Shown here one piece after another: positions 1 to 6,284 of a DNA stretch of 6,304 bases. Location: positions 1-6,304 of the forward strand of contig CAMQBP010000119.1 of NCBI GenBank assembly GCA_946999025.1, in the 5' to 3' direction. The notes beneath the pieces are model-generated. The model ran no database searches and was not told where the DNA came from. It was given only the letters and a program-made list of their open reading frames with translations. Made by a program: the position numbers and the translations under genes. This DNA is from an uncultured Prevotella sp. (GTDB taxonomy: Bacteria; Bacteroidota; Bacteroidia; Bacteroidales; Bacteroidaceae). The number at the start of each line of letters is the position of its first letter. Position 1 is the first letter of the stretch.

Positions 1-1
1 T

Positions 2-1360
2 TTCTTCCATAATGCGAAGTTCGGAATTATTAAGATAAATAACAAATTATTCCCCAGGAAATTTCTACTGAGCCAGGGAAACGCCTATCTGTGTTTTCGT
101 TTGCGAGACAAGAATCTCGATCTCAAAGTGAGAACGGACATTCCTGTCATGAGTGAGTTTTGGGATAACGACATCCCTGGTTATGGCAAGACAAGGAAAC
201 TTTCTTCTGCTGACAAGAAGAAGGTCAATACTCTTGTTGCCGACATCATCACCAAGTTAACAGATGAGTACGATGCCGAAACGGCAGATGCTGTTTGGGT
301 ACGAGATGTAGTGAACCGCTGTATGTTCCCAGAGGTGGAGCAGAAACGTTCCACTCCTACCTTCATTGATCGCTTTGAGCAATACCTCAACGAGCACAAG
401 ATGGCTGAGAACACGTACAACATCTATAAGCCTATCCTCAAAAAGTTGAAGAGGTATGAGGCTTACAAGAGGGAGATAGATGGCATTAAGGATTTCCACC
501 TCTATGTTGAGACCATCACTTCTGATGATTACCACGACTTCGAGGAGTACATACAGAGCGAACACGAACTATTCAAGGAGTATGGTGACTTTTATTCTCA
601 GTTCGGGTTGAAAGGTGCCAGTGTTCCCAAACCAATGGCAATAGTCAGCATAACCTTTATGATACGCCATCTACGAACCATTCACCATTGGTGCATAAAG
701 CAAGGCTATACCACGAACAAATCCTGCGACCAGGTTTCCAATCCAGACCCAACGCTCGGCACACCTATATATATCACGTTGGAAGAACGAGACAAGATTT
801 ACAATGCTGACCTTAGCAAGCATTGCATGTCAATACAGATGGCACGTGACTTCTTCATGTTTCAGTCGCTAATAGGATGCAGAGTCGGTGACCTACGCAA
901 GCTGACATACGACAACATCCATGACGGAGTGCTGACCTACATTCCCCATAAGACAATGGGCAGATAAGGAAACTCTGTAGATGTTCCTCTCAACTCCAAG
1001 GCAAAGGAGATTCTTGCAAAGAACTATTCTGATGGACATCTTCTCTTCCCAAATCACGCAGTAACCACCAATACCGCTGCATTGAACAAGGAGATAAAGA
1101 GACTATTCACCATCTGTGGTATAACAAGCATGGTGACTGTCAGAAATCCAGTTACAGGAGCAGACGAGCAGAAGCCGATAAATGAGATTGCATCAAGCCA
1201 CATGGCAAGACGAACCTTCATCGGCAACCTCTACAAAAAGGTCAAAGACCCTGAACTCATTTGTTCCATGACTGGGCATACAAAGGGCAGTCGCTCCTTC
1301 ACACGATACAGAGAGATTGACGAAGACATCAAGATAGAATTGGTAAACCTTATCAACTAA
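2..1360 (+). pseudogene. Tyrosine recombinase/integrase, first of a tandem pair, broken by an in-frame TAA
   Basis: Tyrosine recombinases cut and rejoin DNA to integrate or excise mobile elements. The frame is open from the window edge, but no ATG lies upstream of the recognisable protein, so the 5' end is missing or damaged. TTG at 101 is the nearest usable start, though it would fall inside the arm-binding domain. Order of parts: arm-type DNA-binding strand region (FRLRDKNLDLKV, about 95-130), SAM-like core-binding domain (about 340-760), catalytic domain (about 770-1350). The catalytic arginine is in GCRVGDL (codon 881-883). A TAA at 965-967 follows KTMGR. The same frame then resumes with GNSVDVPLNSKAKEIL and carries HMAR (His 1199, Arg 1208), GHT (His 1277) and the tyrosine of RYREI (1307-1309). 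The stop therefore separates the first active-site residue from the rest, so neither piece should recombine DNA alone. The frame is otherwise intact, suggesting one recent nonsense change. Confidence 0.85.
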
Positions 1361-1380
1361 CAACTTCATTGCAATACATC

Positions 1381-2706
1381 ATGAAAGTAACAGCATTTAT
1401 CAGACAGGCTACGGTCAAGGGTACTCCCAATGAGACTGTACATATATACTTCCGTGTGCGTGATGGCAAGACAGACATTAAGGCTGAAAGCGAACTCTCC
1501 ATCAATCCTAACCATTGGAACGCAGAGAAACAAGGCTACAAGTAACGCGTATCACTCGTAAGCGAATCTGCCAAGATGGATTTCGAGAAGAAAATAAGCG
1601 AACTGAAGACACTTATCTCAGAGAAATACTACCGAGGTGCAAATGGCAAATGGTTGAAGACTCTCATTGAAGAGTATCACCACCCCGACATTAACAAACG
1701 TGTAAGCAAGAACAAGGAGAACCTCTTGCAGAACCGCATCCGTCAGTATGCGGAGAACCGTCCACTTACTCCAAGAGCAAAGTTGCGCTTGTTAGACATC
1801 GCCAAGAAGGTTGACCGCTACACTGAGTACATGAAGACAATCATGAAGTGCAGAAACTTTGGACCCAACGTTGATACGATGACATCCGATGACTTGCGTT
1901 CACTCCAGGCATTCATCTGTAAGGAGGTTGACTTCTACGATGAATATCCCGAACTCTATACAGACATTGAAAAGGGATATGCGCCACGCGAACAGTCGGA
2001 GAACAGTCTCAATACTATTTTCCGCCGCATACACACTGTCATCAACTATTGTCTGAAGAACAAACTCACCACCAACGATCCCTTTGCGACCTTCGAGACA
2101 CCAAAGGTGATATACGGACCTCCTTTCTATCTCAACATTGAAGAGCGAGACAAGGTTTACCATGCAGACCTCAGCGATTGCTGTAGAGGAATGCAGGTGT
2201 ACCGAGACATCTTCATGTTCCAGTGCCTGATAGGTTGTCGTGCTGGCGACTTGCTCACTCTGCGTAAGGACAACATCGTTGATGGAGCAGTTGAATACAT
2301 CGCAGAAAAGACCAAGGGACATAACCCTCGTACCATTCGTGTGCCACTCAACGATAAGGCAAAGGCTATCCTTGAGAAGTACAATGACCTTGGTGACCGA
2401 ATCTTGCCAAAGTTTAACTACAGTGACTACAACAAGAACATCCGCAAGATTCTCAAGCATGTCGGCATCAACAGAAAGGTTGTTGTCATCAACCTTATGA
2501 CAAGAGAATCTGAAATGAAATCGTTATGTGATGTTGCAACAACCCATACTGCACGCAAGACCTTCATCGGCAATCTCTATAAGAAAGTGAAGGATCCAAG
2601 CCTTGTCGCCTCACTCTCTGGTCACACTGATGGCAGCCGTGCCTTTACTCGCTATCGCGAGATTGACATGGAAATGAAGCGTGAGTTGGTGGACATGATT
2701 GATTAA
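1381..2706 (+). pseudogene. Second tandem tyrosine recombinase, full-length frame interrupted by TAA at codon 55
   Basis: This gene starts with ATG only 20 bases after the first integrase ends, so the two were probably co-transcribed. The start fits the family: MKVTAFIRQATVKG followed by a VHIYFRVRDGKTDIKAE arm-binding domain, which aligns with the corresponding part of the upstream integrase. Codon 55 (1543-1545) is TAA, right after KQGYK, where homologues continue into a linker. The same frame then runs without a further stop for 386 codons. A single base change (for example CAA or AAA to TAA) explains this. The break removes the arm-type DNA-binding domain from any product restarted downstream. 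The C-terminal block FIGNLYKKVKDP and the RYREID tyrosine box closely match the first integrase, while the core-binding domains have diverged, so these are old paralogues and not a fresh duplication. Confidence 0.8.
1576..2706 (+). CDS. Surviving open frame of the second integrase: SAM-like core-binding plus catalytic domain
   Basis: If translation restarts at the first ATG after the nonsense codon, a 376-residue protein results. It lacks the arm-binding domain but has a phage-integrase SAM-like core-binding domain (about residues 55-175) and a complete tyrosine recombinase catalytic domain. The active site set is Arg222 (GCRAGDL), His324 and Arg327 (HTAR), His350 (GHTDGS) and nucleophile Tyr360 (RYREID); a lysine in the KTKG hairpin is the likely catalytic lysine. 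No ribosome-binding sequence is visible before 1576, but Bacteroidota seldom need one. Core-type strand exchange could in principle survive, while directional control through arm sites would be lost. Whether this piece is made at all is unknown; it may simply be the larger fragment of a dead gene. Confidence 0.5.
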   Translation: MDFEKKISELKTLISEKYYRGANGKWLKTLIEEYHHPDINKRVSKNKENLLQNRIRQYAENRPLTPRAKLRLLDIAKKVDRYTEYMKTIMKCRNFGPNVDTMTSDDLRSLQAFICKEVDFYDEYPELYTDIEKGYAPREQSENSLNTIFRRIHTVINYCLKNKLTTNDPFATFETPKVIYGPPFYLNIEERDKVYHADLSDCCRGMQVYRDIFMFQCLIGCRAGDLLTLRKDNIVDGAVEYIAEKTKGHNPRTIRVPLNDKAKAILEKYNDLGDRILPKFNYSDYNKNIRKILKHVGINRKVVVINLMTRESEMKSLCDVATTHTARKTFIGNLYKKVKDPSLVASLSGHTDGSRAFTRYREIDMEMKRELVDMID

Positions 2707-2713
2707 TAGAACG

Positions 2714-2762
2714 TGTAAATTATCGGCAATAACCCTCGGAAATTGCCGATAATTTACATTTT
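2714..2762 (+). terminator. Perfect 17-bp hairpin after the integrases, probable intrinsic terminator
   Basis: Bases 2714-2730 and 2742-2758 are exact reverse complements around an 11-base loop (AACCCTCGGAA). The hairpin begins 7 bases after the stop of the second integrase and is followed by a run of four T. The stem is AT-rich with a GC core (CGGC/GCCG). Position and shape suit a rho-independent terminator that insulates the integrases from the operon beginning about 100 bases downstream. The short T-run makes it weaker than a textbook terminator. Confidence 0.65.
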
Positions 2763-2816
2763 AACTACTAAAGAAATATAAAAGTGGGCTCAAAAGCGTA
2801 AATATTATAGAAAAAC

Positions 2817-2848
2817 CTTGGTCAATCCAATTTTGTTCAGTAATTTTG
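2817..2848 (+). promoter_or_regulatory. Bacteroidota-type promoter for the AbiE/PP2C operon
   Basis: TAATTTTG at 2841-2848 is an exact match to the Bacteroidota -7 element TAnnTTTG. Twenty bases upstream, CTTG at 2817-2820 fits the -33 box (consensus TTTG, core TTG). Transcription would be expected to start near 2853-2856, giving a leader of about 35 bases before the ATG at 2890. No other stretch in the 183-base intergenic region matches both boxes at a proper distance. Confidence 0.65.
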
Positions 2849-2890
2849 CGGTGTTCATCAATATATGAACATATATAAAACAGTGAACAA
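2833..2890. promoter_or_regulatory. Mirror-symmetric four-half-site operator, TGTTCA x2 / TGAACA x2
   Basis: TGTTCA occurs at 2834-2839 and 2852-2857, and its reverse complement TGAACA at 2866-2871 and 2884-2889. The layout is half-site, 12 bases, half-site, 8 bases, half-site, 12 bases, half-site, so all four share one dyad axis at 2861.5. The inner pair extends to 7 bp (TGTTCAT/ATGAACA) and the outer pair to 7 bp (TTGTTCA/TGAACAA). The array spans the -7 box, the likely transcription start and the bases up to the start codon, so a bound protein would block initiation. The characterised Streptococcus AbiEi antitoxin represses its own promoter by binding inverted repeats, which makes the first gene here the obvious candidate ligand. 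Binding itself is inferred. Confidence 0.6.
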
Positions 2891-3879
2891 TGCCATCAAT
2901 TAAAGAAAAAGAGCTAATAGCTCAAGCGTGCATAAACCTTTCAGGCAAGCTGGGGGTAAGTGAAATTTCAAGCGCTATGTCACGAAATAGAATCCTTGAT
3001 TCAACAATTTCCGTGGCAGATACCACTTTTGGTGTAATAGCAAAAAGTGTTGTCATGAGCTCGAATATGTCATTTACCATACAACAAGCTAAGGATGCAC
3101 ATGAAGCAACAAACCTACCAATTCTATTAGTGTTAGGTTATGTTCAGCCATCTATTATGCAAACTATGTATGATAACGGAATCAGCGTGATAGACTATGC
3201 AGGAAACTGCATGATCAAGCACGGACTCTTATGTGTGAATGTCTCTGGTCAGAAAAACACATACAGGAATGATACTAAGAGTCACGCCCTATCAGAAGGT
3301 GCAATCAAACTTATATATAGATTCCTCTCTGACAAATCGTTTGTAGGCAAGGCATATCGAACCATTTCAAGTGAGACAGGTCTGTCTCTAGGCTCTATCA
3401 AGAATACTATTGAGGAACTGACTAATAGGCAATTTGTCATGCATACAGACAAAGGCAGGAAACTCATTAACGAGGACAAGTTGCTGGAACTATGGGTTCA
3501 GGCATATAATCAGACCATCAGACCTAAGCTGATGCTCAGAAGAATGAGTTTCAGGACAGACGAGATGCGTAGCAAATGGCAGGAGACGAATCTGCCAGAG
3601 GGCATGTTATGGGGCGGAGATTGCGGTGCAAACCTTACAGATGGTTATCTTGTTCCTGGTTCTTTCGAGATATATACGTCAAGACCTAGTGCAATGTTGA
3701 TGACAACTGGTATGGTGATGCCAAATGAGAATGGAGAAATTACTCTGTACCAGAAATTCTGGAATGATGATAATGACACCAAAGTTGCACCAAAGCTAAT
3801 AATATATGCAGACCTCATGAATAGCGGTGATAGCCGCCAGATAGAGGCAGCACAAAGATTGATAAAGAATGGAATATAA
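2890..3879 (+). CDS. Type IV toxin-antitoxin system AbiEi-family antitoxin / transcriptional regulator
   Basis: This 329-residue protein matches the long AbiEi-type antitoxin family (AbiEi_2/COG4861-like) from end to end. Residues 77-120 carry the family pattern PILLVLGYVQP, then NGISVIDYAGNCMI and a short strand ending VSGQKN. Residues about 133-195 form a winged helix-turn-helix (AIKLIYRFL, TISSETGLSLGSIKNTIEEL), the probable DNA-binding part. Residues 242-263 hold the GGDCGANLTDGYLVPGSFEI block and residues 301-323 the PKLIIYADLMNSGDSRQIEA ending typical of the family. In studied AbiE systems this protein neutralises the nucleotidyltransferase toxin without a stable complex and represses the operon. 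The ATG at 2890 is chosen because it directly follows the operator and the whole family length is present. No Shine-Dalgarno motif is visible. The gene overlaps the toxin gene by 11 bp, as expected for a coupled pair. It appears intact. Family assignment is firm; the antitoxin role is inferred from family and context. Confidence 0.88.
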   Translation: MPSIKEKELIAQACINLSGKLGVSEISSAMSRNRILDSTISVADTTFGVIAKSVVMSSNMSFTIQQAKDAHEATNLPILLVLGYVQPSIMQTMYDNGISVIDYAGNCMIKHGLLCVNVSGQKNTYRNDTKSHALSEGAIKLIYRFLSDKSFVGKAYRTISSETGLSLGSIKNTIEELTNRQFVMHTDKGRKLINEDKLLELWVQAYNQTIRPKLMLRRMSFRTDEMRSKWQETNLPEGMLWGGDCGANLTDGYLVPGSFEIYTSRPSAMLMTTGMVMPNENGEITLYQKFWNDDNDTKVAPKLIIYADLMNSGDSRQIEAAQRLIKNGI

Positions 3880-4735
3880 GATAGACAAGGCAAAGTTTGC
3901 CAATGATCCTTTGTACGAGACACTGGCAGCTTTGCAGAAATCGTTGGAGCAGTTGAACCTTCAGTTGTACATAGTCGGAGCATGTGCCAGGGACATTGCC
4001 ATGATAGTTCTTAATGTACCAGCTTCGGCAAGACGCACCATTGATATTGACGTTGCCATCGCTCTTGATAATTGGGAAATGTTTGACAAGGTATCGGAAC
4101 TGCTTCAACAGAACTATTTCAAGAAGGACCCTTATGCCAAGCAGAAGTTCTATTACAAAGGGGAGGACGGAACTAATGACTATGAAGTTGATGTCGTTCC
4201 GTTCGGACCTCTTGCTAATAGCGAGGTAATAGGATGGCCTCCTGAGGGCAATCCGGAAATGTCGGTAAGATGTTTTGAGGATGTCATGAATGATGCAGAC
4301 ACGATTATTGTGGACGAGAATGTTCGGTTCTGCATAGCATCGCTAAGTGGTCAGTTTCTGATAAAACTCGACGCATGGATAGACCGTCACTTGAAAACAG
4401 ACAAGGATGCACGTGACATGTTCTATATCATAGACAACTTCTACTGGACTTCCATCGTTGACAAGTTCCCACCACCAGAGCGAGTGACCAATTCCGATGA
4501 CCCTGCATTTGACGACTTCGTAGCAGGGGCGCAATGGATAGCATCAGAACTCCGTTCATTACTATCAGATGAACACCGCACGTACTATGTAGATTTCATC
4601 AACAGCGAGCTGTCATTAGAAGATAACAGCAAACTCGTTCAACATCTTGTTACGGCATCGAACAATAGTAACGTGCGTAACTACTCAAACATAAGGCTCG
4701 CATTACAGAACGTCGCAAACATTCTTTCAGCATGA
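3869..4735 (+). CDS. AbiEii-family nucleotidyltransferase, toxin of the type IV pair
   Basis: This 288-residue protein has the DNA polymerase beta-type nucleotidyltransferase fold of AbiEii/AbiGii toxins. Residues 34-46 (YIVGACARDIAMI) and 55-66 (RRTIDIDVAIAL) supply the glycine motif and the metal-binding Asp59/Asp61. Asp108 in YEVDVVPFG is the third carboxylate. The GWPPEG segment at 122-127 is a hallmark I associate with the AbiEii proteins that sit beside this class of AbiEi. Residues 166-184 (KLDAWIDRHLKTDKDARDM) match the family's K-x3-R...KDxxD motif. Residues 190-288 form a more variable, probably helical C-terminal part. All catalytic residues are present, so the enzyme should be active. 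Related toxins (AbiEii, MenT) bind nucleotides, and MenT enzymes add nucleotides to tRNA 3' ends; the target here is unknown. The 11-bp overlap with the antitoxin and 4-bp overlap with the phosphatase indicate translational coupling. Confidence 0.88.
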   Translation: MEYKIDKAKFANDPLYETLAALQKSLEQLNLQLYIVGACARDIAMIVLNVPASARRTIDIDVAIALDNWEMFDKVSELLQQNYFKKDPYAKQKFYYKGEDGTNDYEVDVVPFGPLANSEVIGWPPEGNPEMSVRCFEDVMNDADTIIVDENVRFCIASLSGQFLIKLDAWIDRHLKTDKDARDMFYIIDNFYWTSIVDKFPPPERVTNSDDPAFDDFVAGAQWIASELRSLLSDEHRTYYVDFINSELSLEDNSKLVQHLVTASNNSNVRNYSNIRLALQNVANILSA

Positions 4736-5346
4736 CAACAGAACTATTCACAAAAGGTTATGACAGCCAGAACGAAGACTACTGCAAAGTGGTAGAACTT
4801 GAAGGACGTACTCTTGTCATCATGGCTGATGGCATGGGAGGGTTATCACTCGGTGCTGAAGCTGCAGAGTGTGTATGTGAGGGTATTGCCGAATACGTTT
4901 CCAAGAATCTTGAAGCAGACAACCTTTGGCAAGAGGCTTTCAAGTATGCAGACAACAAACTCCATGAATTGAGCCTTGCAAACCATAGCAATATGGGAGC
5001 AGCCGTAACGGCACTGATAATCACAGAAACCTCATGTGAGGTTGCTTGGCAAGGTAATGTTAGACTCTATCTTTACAGGGATAATCAACTTCTGCAACTC
5101 ACAACAGACTATGTTATGAATATAGGTTATGGGCAGAAGATGCTTACACGCTGTTTGAAAGGAGGAGGTTTGCGTGATGACGTTCCGACAAAGAACATAC
5201 CATTGCAGACGGATGATATTCTATTCTTGTGTACAGATGGATTCTATAATATCCATGAACAGTATTTGTCATCTGGCAATACAAGTGTTCCAAAAGAAGA
5301 CATTACGAATGATGATGCAACATGTCTGACCATCAAAATCAATTAG
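4732..5346 (+). CDS. PP2C-family protein serine/threonine phosphatase, compact and with altered active site
   Basis: PP2C phosphatases are metal-dependent enzymes that remove phosphate from serine or threonine. The motifs run in the right order: NED (14-16), MADGMGG (31-37, metal ligands Asp33 and Gly34), the GAAVTALII strand (89-97, replacing the usual GTT), WQGNVRLYLYRDNQLLQLTTDY (106-127), CTDGFYN (167-173, Asp169) and DDATCLTIKI (194-203). The binuclear metal ligands Asp16, Asp33, Asp169 and Asp195 are present. Two normally conserved positions differ: the phosphate-binding arginine four residues before the Glu of NED is Asp11, and the aspartate of the GDSR motif, a third-metal ligand in PP2C, is Asn109. 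At 204 residues it is shorter than the usual bacterial catalytic domain of about 240, the missing part lying between CTDG and DDAT. There is no membrane segment. Its ATGA overlap with the toxin gene shows coupled translation. It may dephosphorylate a component of this system or act as a phosphoprotein sensor; no partner kinase lies in the window. Confidence 0.85.
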   Translation: MTTELFTKGYDSQNEDYCKVVELEGRTLVIMADGMGGLSLGAEAAECVCEGIAEYVSKNLEADNLWQEAFKYADNKLHELSLANHSNMGAAVTALIITETSCEVAWQGNVRLYLYRDNQLLQLTTDYVMNIGYGQKMLTRCLKGGGLRDDVPTKNIPLQTDDILFLCTDGFYNIHEQYLSSGNTSVPKEDITNDDATCLTIKIN

Positions 5347-5349
5347 CAC

Positions 5350-6189
5350 ATGACAGAAGAAGAAATATACGAAGAGCTCGAAATCACATACGGTAAACCG
5401 CCCAGAACTACATCGGAGAAAAACATGATATGGCTGAAGGGTGTACTGGAAGCGCATATCATTGAAGGCGAGTTTAATGAAGATGTTCCAAAGCCAAGTC
5501 TCGATGCATTGGCAATGACCCTTATCGCAATTACCACCTATGACATTCCGATGGAAGAACTTGCAGCCAAGAAACCTACAATAAAACGCACGCTTCTCTG
5601 GTTCATCGTGAAGTGCCATAATCATTATGACGAGATAGATGAAATAATGCATCAACTCATGCATAAGTCATATAGGGGGCTCAAACTTTTCATGATTACT
5701 AGGATGTTGAAGATCTTCAAGTGGCTGTCCATGCAGGAGATTCCGACAAAGTTGATGGAGGTGGTTTTGCATCCTGAGCACTACGATGACATAAGCGATG
5801 GTCTTCACCAGCTTATTAGTCCCAACAAGATTGAAAGTGCTGTACTATATATAATATGTGCGATAGAAGATGGTCTTCTTCCTATGGATGTCAGCCGTTC
5901 GCTCATGATAAAGGAGTTTGAACTTACCCCAAACAAGAGCGCCTACCACCGCTACTTCTCGAAATACTTCACCTATGCGGCAGATTTGAACGCCCAAGAA
6001 AAGAAATGGCTCGAAACACAAAAGGAGAAGCGGAAGATTACACTGCGTGCCACCATCGGCTATACAAGAAAAGATGACGGAAGCATCAAGTTCCTTGGTC
6101 ACACCCTTACCGTACGTAATGCACTGCTTTACCTCATAGCAAAACTACGCCGATTCCTCAATCTTAAGCGACTCATGAAGGAGTCATAA
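5350..6189 (+). CDS. Unrecognised helix-rich cytosolic protein, fourth gene of the operon
   Basis: I do not recognise this 279-residue protein. It starts 3 bases after the phosphatase stop, so it belongs to the same transcript. The N-terminus (1-12) is acidic. Most of the chain looks alpha-helical, with hydrophobic helices at about 50-62, 80-90, 110-128 and 160-175 that contain charged residues and do not look like membrane spans. Residues 140-210 read like a compact helical domain (HPEHYDDISDGLHQLISP, then ESAVLYIICAIEDGLL, then an AYHRYFSKYF helix). The rhythm of 161-207 weakly recalls the C-terminal part of Bacteroides RteC-like regulators, but this is an impression only. Residues 210-240 are highly charged (QEKKWLETQKEKRK), and the C-terminus (255-279, RNALLYLIAKLRRFLNLKR) is strongly basic and amphipathic, which might bind nucleic acid, membrane or a partner. 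No catalytic motif, zinc site or signal peptide is visible. The gene is intact and followed by a terminator. Confidence 0.8.
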   Translation: MTEEEIYEELEITYGKPPRTTSEKNMIWLKGVLEAHIIEGEFNEDVPKPSLDALAMTLIAITTYDIPMEELAAKKPTIKRTLLWFIVKCHNHYDEIDEIMHQLMHKSYRGLKLFMITRMLKIFKWLSMQEIPTKLMEVVLHPEHYDDISDGLHQLISPNKIESAVLYIICAIEDGLLPMDVSRSLMIKEFELTPNKSAYHRYFSKYFTYAADLNAQEKKWLETQKEKRKITLRATIGYTRKDDGSIKFLGHTLTVRNALLYLIAKLRRFLNLKRLMKES

Positions 6190-6196
6190 AAACACA

Positions 6197-6250
6197 TCGT
6201 CCTCAGCAAAAAAATCCACAATCGGACACTTGCTGAGGACGACTTTCTTT
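6197..6250. terminator. 13-bp hairpin closing the operon, possibly bidirectional
   Basis: TCGTCCTCAGCAA at 6197-6209 and its exact reverse complement at 6230-6242 form a GC-containing stem around a 20-base loop, beginning 7 bases after the stop of the last gene. On the + strand it is followed by CTTTCTTT. On the - strand the stem is followed by TGTGTTTTTA, an equally good T-rich tail. It therefore suits a shared terminator for this operon and a possible convergent gene beyond the window. The long loop lowers certainty. Confidence 0.6.
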
Positions 6251-6284
6251 GGTAACTATTCAGCAATAGCCATACGCCATCTCC

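Noticed and set aside
1082..1360. A separate 92-residue gene starting at TTG 1082
   Set aside because: It is in the same frame as the integrase upstream and carries only the C-terminal half of its catalytic domain, so it is the tail of the broken gene.
965..1545. Reassignment of TAA to an amino acid to explain the stops in both integrases
   Set aside because: The second integrase, the antitoxin gene and the fourth operon gene all end naturally at TAA where their family length or operon spacing requires a stop.
1900..2460. A 186-codon open frame on the - strand
   Set aside because: It lies antisense to the conserved core-binding and catalytic region of the second integrase and has no recognisable protein features.
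2832..2835. TTTG as the -33 promoter box
   Set aside because: It is only 5 bases from the -7 element; CTTG at 2817-2820 has the proper 20-base spacing.
4343..4534. Other short open frames antisense to or out of frame with the operon genes
   Set aside because: They overlap strongly supported coding sequence and show no family motif or start context of their own.
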